From: Stenotrophomonas sp. ASS1
GTDB taxonomy: Bacteria > Pseudomonadota > Gammaproteobacteria > Xanthomonadales > Xanthomonadaceae
Assembly (NCBI RefSeq): GCF_004346925.1
Contig: NZ_CP031167.1
Coordinates: 764,001 to 828,000 of the forward strand
Length of the DNA: 64,000 nt
Reading direction: 5' to 3'
Both the position numbers and the translations under genes were made by a program. The notes beneath the pieces are model-generated. The model searched no databases, was not told the origin of the DNA, and saw nothing but the letters and a program-made list of their open reading frames with translations. Shown here piece after piece: positions 8,685 through 15,499 of the stretch (its first letter is position 1; each line of letters opens with the position of its first letter).

Positions 8685-8739
8685 GTAGATCCACGCCATG
8701 CGTGGAGGAACGGCCCAGCGTGCGGACCAGGGTCCGCAC
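8685..8739. repeat. SMAG-type palindromes
   Basis: A GTAG-headed palindrome at 8685-8707 (GTAGATCCACGCCATGCGTG...) is followed by a second stem GTGCGGACCAGGGTCCGCAC at 8720-8739. Both are of the SMAG class. They separate pntAa from the converging DUF3106 gene and may act as a transcript end. Confidence 0.8.
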
Positions 8740-8759
8740 CCACCCTGCGGATGCCGGCG

Positions 8760-9221
8760 TTACCGCGGCTTCGCCGGCGGCGGGTTGTCGCGCACCCAGT
8801 CCTTGCGTTGTTCCGGCGTCATCTGCGACCAGCGCTCGCGCAGGGCGTCGCGCTGTTCCGGCGGCATGTTCCGCATCTGACCGAACAGGGCCCGGGCCTG
8901 CTCACGCTGTTCCGGGTTCATGTGCTCGAAGCGGCGCAGGCCACGGCGGGCCTTGTCGCGCTCCTCCGGGCTCATCGATTGCCAGCGCTGGCCATGCGAA
9001 AGCATGCGCTGGCGCTGGCCGGCATCGGCGCTGTTCCAGCGGTCGCGCAGCGGCGCCAGCAGGGATTCGCGCTGCGCTTCGCTGAGGTGTTCCCACGCCG
9101 GCAGCGGTGCGGCCGGCGCAGGGCGTGCGGCAGGGGCGGGCGCGGCGCTCTGCGCCAGGGCCGGGAAGGCCGGCAGCAGCAACAGGGTCATCAGCAGGGG
9201 CAGGGTGTGCAGTCGGGACAT
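8760..9221 (-). CDS. Periplasmic DUF3106 protein
   Basis: A 153-residue protein with a clear signal peptide (MSRLHTLPLLMTLLLLPAF, then ALAQ as cleavage site) and an Ala/Pro-rich linker. Four or more copies of a short helical unit of the type M(S/N/P/T)PEQR-x-A-R follow, spaced by about 15-20 residues. This matches DUF3106 and resembles periplasmic helical proteins such as CpxP/LTXXQ, though homology to those is not shown. It is the third gene of an ECF sigma-membrane protein-DUF3106 operon, starting 3 bp after the stop of the membrane gene. A role as periplasmic sensor or effector of the sigma system is inferred from position only. Confidence 0.8.
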   Translation of the reverse strand: MSRLHTLPLLMTLLLLPAFPALAQSAAPAPAARPAPAAPLPAWEHLSEAQRESLLAPLRDRWNSADAGQRQRMLSHGQRWQSMSPEERDKARRGLRRFEHMNPEQREQARALFGQMRNMPPEQRDALRERWSQMTPEQRKDWVRDNPPPAKPR

Positions 9222-9224
9222 GAT

Positions 9225-9551
9225 TCACTCCATCGCCAGGTCGGTATCGCCCAGCCACAGGTACAGATCGGGATTTTCGTCGTAGAGCGCGCTGTTGTCT
9301 TCCGCCGAGGCAAGCACAGGTGCCGGCGCAGGGCCCGTCAGGGTGCCGTGGCCGGTGAACTGCAGGCCGATACCCAGTGCCACCACCAGTGAACAGGCAC
9401 TGGCCAGCCACCAGCGCCAGCGCCCGCGATGGGCGGCCGTGGCGCCGTGGCGAGCCTGGCGCAGCCGGGCCAGCGTTGCCGGCGACAGCGCGTGCAGCGA
9501 CTGCGCGTGCAGGCTGCGCAGGGTGTCATCGGAAGGCAGGGAGCGGTTCAC
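9225..9551 (-). CDS. Small single-pass membrane protein, candidate anti-sigma factor
   Basis: A 108-residue protein with one predicted transmembrane helix at about residues 48-66 (WLASACSLVVALGIGLQF), an N-terminal cytoplasmic part rich in Leu, Arg and His, and an acidic C-terminal tail containing NPDLYLWLGDTD. The start is GTG at 9551, overlapping the stop of the upstream sigma gene (GTGA). Size, topology and tight coupling to an ECF sigma gene are those expected of an anti-sigma factor. No zinc-binding HxxxCxxC motif is visible, so this is not the ZAS type. Function is inferred from context. Confidence 0.65.
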   Translation of the reverse strand: MNRSLPSDDTLRSLHAQSLHALSPATLARLRQARHGATAAHRGRWRWWLASACSLVVALGIGLQFTGHGTLTGPAPAPVLASAEDNSALYDENPDLYLWLGDTDLAME

Positions 9552-10138
9552 GGATGGGTCTCCAGATAATCCTGCAGCGCCTGGCGGGCGCGTGCCAGAT
9601 GGGTTTTTACCGCGCCTTCGCTGCAGCCCATGGCGCGGGCGGTGGTGGCCCCGTCCAGGTCCTGCAGCACGCGCAGGGTGAAGGCCTCGCGCTGGCGGGC
9701 GGGCAGGCGGCGCAACGCGTCCACCAGCTGTTGGTACTGCTGGCGCTGTTCGTGCGCCTGTGCCGGGTCCGGGCCGGGGTCGGCCCAGTCGATCTCGCCG
9801 CCGTCGGCGTCCTGGTTGTCGCGCCAGAACGGCAGTCGGAAGCGGCGCCGGCGCTGCACGTCGATCACGCGCCGGCGCAGGATGCTCCAGAACAGCGGGG
9901 CCCATTCGGCAGCCGGCTTGTCGGCGTAGTCCAGCATGCGCAGCAGCGCGTCCTGCACCGCGTCCATGGCGTCTTCGCGCTGGCGCAGGCCGGCCTCGGC
10001 GAAGCGGAACGCGCGCGGGCCAACACTGGCCAGGAACGCCTCCAGCGACGCCGGCAGGGCATCGGTCTCGGCGCTCGGGGGGACGGGGCTGCTCACCAGC
10101 ACAGGGTACGGTTCCTCGCTCGGGGTCACCATCGACAA
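9548..10138 (-). CDS. ECF-type RNA polymerase sigma factor
   Basis: A 196-residue sigma-70 family protein with region 2 (about residues 35-95, including EDAMDAVQDALLRML and a basic RRRVIDVQRRRR stretch) and region 4 (about 135-190). The region 4 part includes LPARQREAFTLRVLQDL and the helix-turn-helix ATTARAMGCSEGAVKTHLARA. It should direct RNA polymerase to a small stress or envelope regulon. It leads a three-gene operon with a one-helix membrane protein and a secreted DUF3106 protein. A start six bases later (10132) is equally possible. The regulon cannot be read from sequence. Confidence 0.9.
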   Translation of the reverse strand: MSMVTPSEEPYPVLVSSPVPPSAETDALPASLEAFLASVGPRAFRFAEAGLRQREDAMDAVQDALLRMLDYADKPAAEWAPLFWSILRRRVIDVQRRRRFRLPFWRDNQDADGGEIDWADPGPDPAQAHEQRQQYQQLVDALRRLPARQREAFTLRVLQDLDGATTARAMGCSEGAVKTHLARARQALQDYLETHP

Positions 10139-10230
10139 CGCGTGAGCGCGGCTTCGGTTGACGCCGGGCGCGCACCGGGTTCAGCCCATGGTTATGATGG
10201 GACGACGAAGACAGAGCAGGAGCGTTGCCG

Positions 10231-10551
10231 GTGAGTGACGGGTTCGTAGCGCTGTACATCTTCATGCTGGCAGCCATCGCCGGTCACGTGATCATTTCGC
10301 GGGTGCCGGTGATCCTGCATACCCCGCTGATGTCGGGCTCCAACTTCATCCACGGCATCGTGCTGATCGGTGCAATGGTGGTGCTGGGGCACGCGCAGAC
10401 ACCGCTGGAGAAAGCTCTGGGCTTCCTCGCCGTGGTGCTTGGTGCCGGCAACGCCGCCGGTGGCTACGTGGTCACCGCGCGCATGCTGGAAATGTTCAAG
10501 CCGAGCGCGCCCAAGGGCGGCAAGGACGAGCCGAAGGAGCCGCAGGCTTGA
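10231..10551 (+). CDS. pntAb: NAD(P) transhydrogenase subunit alpha, part 2 (membrane)
   Basis: A 106-residue membrane subunit with three hydrophobic helices (LYIFMLAAIAGHVIIS, NFIHGIVLIGAMVVLG and LGFLAVVLGAGNAAGGYVV) and a charged C-terminus, matching the split alpha2 subunit that forms part of the proton channel. I choose GTG at 10231 because CAGGAG lies 9 bases upstream. The in-frame TTG at 10225 would leave only 3 bases. The stop overlaps the TTG start of pntB. It is separated from pntAa by the opposed ECF sigma operon, so it needs its own promoter; a TATGAT at 10193-10198 is a candidate -10. Confidence 0.93.
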   Translation: MSDGFVALYIFMLAAIAGHVIISRVPVILHTPLMSGSNFIHGIVLIGAMVVLGHAQTPLEKALGFLAVVLGAGNAAGGYVVTARMLEMFKPSAPKGGKDEPKEPQA

Positions 10552-12008
10552 ACATCAGCACCGTCGAACTGCTCGATTGGCTGGTCAAGGCCAGCTACCT
10601 CGTCGCCGCCACGCTGTTCCTGCTGGGCCTGCAGCGCATGGCCTCGCCGCTGACCGCGCGCAGCGGCATCCGCTGGGCCGGGCTGGGCATGCTGCTGGCC
10701 ACGGTGGCGACTTTCTTCCTGCCCGAACTGCATAACGTGCCGCTGATCCTGGTGGCGCTGCTGCTGGGCGCGGGCCTGGCCTGGTGGTCGGCCGGCAAGG
10801 TTGCCATCACCGACATGCCGCAGATGGTGGCGCTGTACAACGGCATGGGCGGCGGCTCGGCCGCGGCCATCGGTGCAGTGGAACTGCTGCGCTACGCGTT
10901 CCTCGCCAACCGTGATACCAGCCACTGGAGTGCGCAGGCGTTGGCCGACCTGGCCGCGCGCCAGCCGTCGGGCATGGTGCTGCTGCTGGCGGTGGTCGGC
11001 GCGGCCATCGGTGCGGTGTCGCTGTCCGGCTCGGTGATTGCCTGGGCCAAGCTCGATGGCCGCCTGGACAAGCGGGTGACCTGGCCGGGCCAGCAGGTGA
11101 TGAACCTGCTGGTGGCACTGGCGGTGGTGGTGGTGGCGATCATCGCGGCCAGCACGCTCAACACCTGGGCGATCGTCGCTTTCTTCGTGCTGGCACTGGC
11201 ACTGGGCGTGCTGATGACGCTGCCGATCGGTGGCGCCGACATGCCGGTGGTGATCTCGCTGTACAACGCGTTCACCGGCCTGGCGGTGTCGTTCGAAGGC
11301 TATGTGCTGGGCAACGAGGCGCTGATCATCGCCGGCATGATGGTCGGCGCGGCGGGCATCCTGCTGACCCGGCTGATGGCCAAGGCGATGAACCGGCCGA
11401 TCCGCAACGTGTTGTTCTCCAACTTCGGCGGCGGCGCCGGCGGCGAAGCGCAGGCGATCACTGGCGCGCAGAAGCCGATTGAAGCGTCGGACGTCGCGGC
11501 GATGATGGCCTACGCCGAACGCGTGGTGATCGTGCCCGGTTATGGCATGGCGGTGGCGCAGGCCCAGCACAAGATCTGGGAGCTGGCGCAGCGGTTGGGC
11601 CAGCGCGGGGTGAAGGTGAAGTTCGCGATCCACCCGGTGGCTGGGCGCATGCCTGGGCACATGAACGTGCTGCTGGCCGAAGCGGGTGTGCCCTACGACC
11701 TGATCGCCGACATGGACGACATCAACCCGGAATTTGCCAACACCGATGTGGTGCTGGTGATCGGTGCCAACGACGTGGTCAATCCGGTGGCACGTACCGA
11801 CCCGGCCAGCCCGATCTACGGCATGCCGGTGCTGGATGTGGTCAACGCGCGCAACGTGGTGGTGATCAAGCGCGGCAAGGGCACGGGCTTCGCGGGCATC
11901 GAGAATGCGCTGTTCTACGCCGACAACACCCGCATGCTGTATGGCGACGGTGCCGAAGCGGCAGCCTCGCTGGTGAGCGAACTGAAGGCGCTCGACGGCG
12001 GGCATTGA
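10548..12008 (+). CDS. pntB: NAD(P) transhydrogenase subunit beta
   Basis: A 486-residue beta subunit. Around nine transmembrane helices occupy the first 280 residues or so. The NADP(H)-binding domain III follows, with the motif VPGYGMAVAQAQ near residue 332, then HPVAGRMPGHMNVLLAEA and VLVIGANDVVNPVA, and lysine-rich KRGKGTGFAG near the end. With PntAa and PntAb it couples hydride transfer to proton entry and supplies NADPH. It starts with a rare TTG at 10548, overlapping the pntAb stop (TTGA). AAGGAG lies 8 bases upstream, so the start is well supported and translation is probably coupled. Confidence 0.95.
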   Translation: MNISTVELLDWLVKASYLVAATLFLLGLQRMASPLTARSGIRWAGLGMLLATVATFFLPELHNVPLILVALLLGAGLAWWSAGKVAITDMPQMVALYNGMGGGSAAAIGAVELLRYAFLANRDTSHWSAQALADLAARQPSGMVLLLAVVGAAIGAVSLSGSVIAWAKLDGRLDKRVTWPGQQVMNLLVALAVVVVAIIAASTLNTWAIVAFFVLALALGVLMTLPIGGADMPVVISLYNAFTGLAVSFEGYVLGNEALIIAGMMVGAAGILLTRLMAKAMNRPIRNVLFSNFGGGAGGEAQAITGAQKPIEASDVAAMMAYAERVVIVPGYGMAVAQAQHKIWELAQRLGQRGVKVKFAIHPVAGRMPGHMNVLLAEAGVPYDLIADMDDINPEFANTDVVLVIGANDVVNPVARTDPASPIYGMPVLDVVNARNVVVIKRGKGTGFAGIENALFYADNTRMLYGDGAEAAASLVSELKALDGGH

Positions 12009-12024
12009 GCGGCGGCTGCATCGG

Positions 12025-12076
12025 GTAGGTGCGGACCTTGGTCCGCACGCTTCTGCCGGCCAGCGGCCGGCACTAC
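12025..12076. repeat. SMAG-type palindromes (two different stems)
   Basis: GTAGGTGCGGACCTTGGTCC... at 12025-12048 is followed by an inverted copy of the TGCCGGCCAGCGGCCGGCA type ending CTAC at 12076. The pair lies between converging pntB and a small membrane protein gene and may serve as a bidirectional transcript end. Confidence 0.8.
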
Positions 12077-12087
12077 CTGCCGGTGGG

Positions 12088-12507
12088 TCAGCGCGCCAGC
12101 CAGGCGCCCACGGCCACGCCCAGGGCCAGCCAAAGCCATTCCATCGCGCCATTGGCGAGGGTGATCAGGGTCCAGGCCAGGTGCGGGCCCATCCGCAGGG
12201 TGGCGTCCCACAGGTCCAGCCCGATCGAGCCGCCCATCCACGCGCTGGCGATGGCCCAATTGGCCACGGCCGCCACCAGCACGGTGCCCAGCACGACCAG
12301 GGCGATGCGCAGCCGGCCCGGGCCCAGCGTGCCCATGCGCAGCATGAACACCAGTTCCAGGGCGGTCAGTACCGCCATCCAGCCGACCTGCCGGCCGGTC
12401 ATCAACGCCAGCATCATCCAGGCGAGGGGAGCAACAAGCAGACCCAGCAACAGCATGATGGGCCAGAGCCAGGTCACGGTCCTGGCACGCGCGGCATTGG
12501 AGGACAT
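12088..12507 (-). CDS. Hypothetical inner-membrane protein
   Basis: A 139-residue hydrophobic protein with about four transmembrane helices: LWPIMLLLGLLVAPLAWMML, GWMAVLTALELVFML, LRIALVVLGTVLVAAVANW and a C-terminal WLWLALGVAVGAWLA. I do not recognise the family. The start at 12507 is chosen because AGGGAG precedes it by 5-6 bases; an upstream in-frame ATG (12558) lacks such a site. It is divergent from sufT and convergent with pntB. No function can be inferred. Confidence 0.7.
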   Translation of the reverse strand: MSSNAARARTVTWLWPIMLLLGLLVAPLAWMMLALMTGRQVGWMAVLTALELVFMLRMGTLGPGRLRIALVVLGTVLVAAVANWAIASAWMGGSIGLDLWDATLRMGPHLAWTLITLANGAMEWLWLALGVAVGAWLAR

Positions 12508-12629
12508 CGAAGCTCCCTGAAGATCACCGACAGGATACTGTGGTTTGCCGCAGTGCACCGGCGGCGGCAGGGCGGCTGGGCTAGAATGCCGTCTTGCGTG
12601 GCCTTGGCCACGGCCCCATATCGGTCCCC

Positions 12630-13181
12630 ATGTATTCCCGTAGCAGCGAACCTGTCCACTTCGAACGCGATTGCGAGGCCGTGATGGTCCCGCAGGGCGA
12701 CACCGTGACCCTGCCCGCCGGCAGCTATGGGTACATCACCCAGGCGCTGGGCGGCAGTTATTCGGTGTTCGTCGAGGGCAACCTGTTCCGCATCGCCGGC
12801 AAGGACGGCGACGCCATCGGCAAGGAGGCACCGGCACCGCTGGAACTGCCGGCCGACGCCACTGATGAACAGGTGGAACAGCTGGTGTGGCAGCAGCTGC
12901 GCACCTGCTTTGATCCGGAAATTCCGGTGAACATCGTCGAACTGGGCCTGGTCTACGAGGTCGAGATCAAGCACCTGGACGAAGGCAAGCGCGAGATCGA
13001 CGTGAAGATGACCCTGACCGCACCGGGCTGTGGGATGGGCGACATTCTGGTCGACGACGTGCGCAGCAAGCTTGAAATGATCCCGACGGTGGCCGAGGCC
13101 GACGTCGACCTGGTGTTCGACCCGCCGTGGAACCAGCACATGATGTCCGAGGCGGCCCGGCTCGAGACCGGCATGCTTTGA
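12630..13181 (+). CDS. sufT: Fe-S cluster assembly protein SufT (MIP18/DUF59 family)
   Basis: A 183-residue protein whose C-terminal two thirds is the MIP18/DUF59 domain: DPEIPVNIVELGLVYEVEI, then MTLTAPGCGMGD with the conserved cysteine, then VDLVFDPPWN. The N-terminal extension (ERDCEAVMVPQGDTVTLPAG) is typical of SufT proteins that help mature Fe-S proteins. It acts in the cytoplasm. ATG 12630 is used; an upstream TTG at 12594 is unlikely. A TAGAAT at 12582-12587 could be the -10 box. A GC-rich hairpin follows the stop, and ilvE lies 59 bp downstream. Confidence 0.88.
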   Translation: MYSRSSEPVHFERDCEAVMVPQGDTVTLPAGSYGYITQALGGSYSVFVEGNLFRIAGKDGDAIGKEAPAPLELPADATDEQVEQLVWQQLRTCFDPEIPVNIVELGLVYEVEIKHLDEGKREIDVKMTLTAPGCGMGDILVDDVRSKLEMIPTVAEADVDLVFDPPWNQHMMSEAARLETGML

Positions 13182-13185
13182 CCCA

Positions 13186-13207
13186 GGGCCCGCAGTGACG
13201 CGGGCCC
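13186..13207 (+). terminator. Hairpin after sufT
   Basis: GGGCCCGC (13186-13193) and GCGGGCCC (13200-13207) form an 8-bp stem with a 6-base loop, 5 bases after the stop. No T-tract follows, so it may only stabilise the 3' end or weakly separate sufT from ilvE. Confidence 0.5.
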
Positions 13208-13240
13208 GGCACTACCCGCAACCAGAACAGGAATCCTCCG

Positions 13241-14335
13241 GTGTCCCAGTCCATCCCCAGCTTCGCCGTCACCCGTTCGGACCACCCGCGCAGCGCTGAA
13301 GAGCGCGCCCAGATCCTGGAGAAGCCGGGTTTCGGCCTGCACTTCACCGACCACATGGTGGAAGTGCGCTGGGACAAGGACACCGGCTGGCACAACGCCA
13401 ACGTGCGCGCCTATGGCCCGCTGCAGCTGGACCCGGCCGCGGCCGTGCTGCACTACGGCCAGGAAATCTTCGAGGGCATCAAGGCCTACCGCCATGCCGA
13501 CGGTTCGATCTGGACCTTCCGCCCGGATGCCAACGGCCGTCGCCTGCAGCGTTCGGCGCAGCGCCTGGCGCTGCCGGAACTGCCGGTGGAGATCTTCGTC
13601 GAATCGCTGAAGCAGCTGATCGCCGTCGACAGCGCCTGGGTGCCGTCGGCCGATGAGTCGAGCCTGTACTTCCGTCCGTTCATGATCGGCGACGAAGCTT
13701 TCCTCGGCGTGCGCGGCGCGCACAAGGCCGGCTACTACGTGATCGCCAGCCCGGCCGGCCCGTACTTCGCCAAGGGCGTCGCCCCGGTGTCGATCTGGCT
13801 GTCCACCGAATACGCGCGTGCGGCCAAGGGTGGCACCGGTGCCGCCAAGTGCGGTGGCAACTACGCCGCCTCGCTGCTGCCGCAGCAGAAGGCACAGGCA
13901 CAGGGCTGCTCGCAGGTGCTGTTCCTCGACCCGGTCGAAGGCAAGTACCTGGAAGAACTGGGTGGCATGAATGTGTTCCTGGTCTACAAGGACGGCACGC
14001 TGGTTACCCCGCAGCTGTCCGGCAGCATCCTCGAAGGCATCACCCGCGAGAGCATCCTGCAGCTGGCCCGCGACCGCGGCATGAAGGTCGAAGAGCGCAA
14101 GGTCAGCATCGACGAGTGGAAGGACGGCGTTGCCTCCGGCGAGATCACCGAAGTGTTCGCCTGCGGCACCGCGGCGGTGGTCACCCCGATCGGCCAGCTG
14201 AAGGGCGAGGGCTTCTCGGTGGGCGACATCAACGCACCGGCCGGCGAAGTGACCATGTCGCTGCGCAAGGAACTGACCGACATCCAGTACGGCCGCCTGC
14301 CGGACCGCCACAACTGGCTGGTCAAGCTGGGCTGA
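13241..14335 (+). CDS. ilvE: Branched-chain amino acid aminotransferase
   Basis: A 364-residue fold-type IV PLP enzyme of the longer, mitochondrial-like BCAT class. It transfers amino groups between glutamate and the keto acids of Leu, Ile and Val. Visible are GQEIFEGIKAYR near residue 73, YFRPFMIG near 143, the PLP lysine K203 within AAKCGGNYAAS, and EEFGGMN-type EELGGMNVFLVY near 240. The start is GTG at 13241 with AGGAATCC upstream. It is monocistronic, followed by a SMAG repeat and a clear intrinsic terminator. Confidence 0.95.
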   Translation: MSQSIPSFAVTRSDHPRSAEERAQILEKPGFGLHFTDHMVEVRWDKDTGWHNANVRAYGPLQLDPAAAVLHYGQEIFEGIKAYRHADGSIWTFRPDANGRRLQRSAQRLALPELPVEIFVESLKQLIAVDSAWVPSADESSLYFRPFMIGDEAFLGVRGAHKAGYYVIASPAGPYFAKGVAPVSIWLSTEYARAAKGGTGAAKCGGNYAASLLPQQKAQAQGCSQVLFLDPVEGKYLEELGGMNVFLVYKDGTLVTPQLSGSILEGITRESILQLARDRGMKVEERKVSIDEWKDGVASGEITEVFACGTAAVVTPIGQLKGEGFSVGDINAPAGEVTMSLRKELTDIQYGRLPDRHNWLVKLG

Positions 14336-14352
14336 TCGCCCGCGTTGAACCG

Positions 14353-14379
14353 GTAGCGCCGGGCCATGCCCGGCGGCGC
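14353..14379 (+). repeat. SMAG-type palindrome
   Basis: A GTAG-headed unit with a GCCGGGCCATGCCCGGC stem lies 17 bp after the ilvE stop and just before the ilvE terminator. Confidence 0.75.
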
Positions 14380-14385
14380 TTCTTG

Positions 14386-14415
14386 AAAGCCCGTCCCAGT
14401 GACGGGCTTTCTGCG
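14386..14415 (+). terminator. Intrinsic terminator of ilvE
   Basis: AAAGCCCGTC (14386-14395), loop CCAGT and GACGGGCTTT (14401-14410) form a perfect 10-bp stem with A/T-rich ends, followed by CTGCGTT. This is a convincing rho-independent terminator. Confidence 0.8.
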
Positions 14416-14497
14416 TTGTGGGCCCGCCCGTCGACCGCAGCAGACGGGCGCTTGACGCAAATAGGTTTGCAATGCAAACTAAATTCAGGCGACCCCG

Positions 14498-15166
14498 ATG
14501 GAGCGTGTCATGCAGCAGCCGTCCGTCATTGATCCTTCCTCGCGCCTGCAGGCGCTGACCCGTGAATATTCGCGGTACTCGCGAAGTGCCGGGGGCCTGT
14601 CGGCGATGGCAGGCGGCATTGCCTGCCTGGCCTCGTTCCTTGCCGGCGCGCTGCTGCCGACCACCCTGGCGCTGCGCATCGTGCTGATTGCCGTGCCGGT
14701 GCTGTGGATCGTCGGCAAGCAATGGCTGGCACGCCGTTACTACCAGCGGCTGGGCCAGGTCGAGGAGCAGGTCACGCCGGTCGAGCGCAATTTCCAGCGC
14801 TTCTTCATTGCCTTCACCGCGCTGGTAAGCGTGCTGGTGATCGGCAGCGTGCTGACCCGGCTGGCGCCGATGGGCGAGCTGCCCTGGGACCTGCGCGCCA
14901 TCGGTTACCTGGCCGTGGTGGCGCTGCTGCCCTGGGTGGTGTGGCGCTGGCTGCGTACACCGCTGGAGTTCATCGTGGGCGTGTTCCTGTTGTGCCAGGC
15001 CGCGCTGGCCTTCACCGGGCAGGCGTATGGCTTCGGTCCGAGCACCGCCGTGTTCCCGCTGGCATCCATCGCACTGATCGTGGTCGGCTGGCGCGACCAT
15101 CAGCGCTTCCAGCGGCTGCAGGTGGAGATGCGCGCGTTCATGGCGGCGCGGACGAACGCCGAATGA
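14498..15166 (+). CDS. Hypothetical inner-membrane protein, first of a three-gene operon
   Basis: A 222-residue protein with roughly six hydrophobic segments (LSAMAGGIACLASFLAGALL, LRIVLIAVPVLWIVG, FFIAFTALVSVLVIGSVL and others) and a basic C-terminus (WRDHQRFQRLQVEMRAFMAA). I do not recognise the family. The stop overlaps the ATG of a winged-helix regulator, which in turn abuts a secreted M23 peptidase gene, so the three are probably co-transcribed. A second ATG at 14510 is an alternative start. The membrane protein-regulator pairing suggests the membrane protein may respond to, or be controlled by, the regulator; this is inference. Confidence 0.75.
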   Translation: MERVMQQPSVIDPSSRLQALTREYSRYSRSAGGLSAMAGGIACLASFLAGALLPTTLALRIVLIAVPVLWIVGKQWLARRYYQRLGQVEEQVTPVERNFQRFFIAFTALVSVLVIGSVLTRLAPMGELPWDLRAIGYLAVVALLPWVVWRWLRTPLEFIVGVFLLCQAALAFTGQAYGFGPSTAVFPLASIALIVVGWRDHQRFQRLQVEMRAFMAARTNAE

Positions 15167-15498
15167 CCCAGCTGCCTGATTCCAGAGCGCTGCTCCAGCT
15201 CGACCGCTTGATCCACGAGCCGGCACGCCTGCTGATCCTGTCGATCCTGGCAGGTGCCGAATCCGCCGAGTTCGGCTTTGTCGAACATCTCAGCGGGTTG
15301 AGCAAGGGCAACCTCTCCAGCCATCTGAGCAAGCTGGAGGCTGCTGGACTGGTCGCCATCGACAAGTCGTTCCGCGGCAAGCGCCCACTGACCACCCTGC
15401 AGTTGACGCCGATGGGCCGCACTGCCCTGGCCGAGTACCGCACGCAGCTGGCGGCGATCGTTGCCGGCATTCCCGATCCGGATCGAAAGGACGCCTGA
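15163..15498 (+). CDS. Winged-helix transcriptional regulator (MarR/ArsR-like single domain)
   Basis: A 111-residue DNA-binding protein that is essentially one winged helix-turn-helix domain. Visible parts are helix 1 (LDRLIHEPARLLILSIL), the recognition helix in GLSKGNLSSHLSKLEAAGLV and the wing with FRGKRPLTTLQLTPMGRTAL. This is the short form (HTH_34-like) that acts as a dimeric repressor or activator. It overlaps the membrane gene upstream (ATGA) and ends 1 bp before the ATG of the M23 peptidase. Autoregulation of the operon is likely from context, but no operator is obvious in 14411-14497. Confidence 0.88.
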   Translation: MTQLPDSRALLQLDRLIHEPARLLILSILAGAESAEFGFVEHLSGLSKGNLSSHLSKLEAAGLVAIDKSFRGKRPLTTLQLTPMGRTALAEYRTQLAAIVAGIPDPDRKDA

Positions 15499-15499
15499 C

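Noticed and set aside
10139-10230. Autoregulated ECF promoter before the sigma gene (TGAACC and CGTC on the minus strand)
   Set aside because: Both half-motifs are there but the spacer is about 13 bases, shorter than the usual 16-17, so the match may be chance.
10225-10233. TTG at 10225 as the pntAb start
   Set aside because: It would be 3 bases from the CAGGAG site; GTG at 10231 has normal spacing and fits the family N-terminus better.
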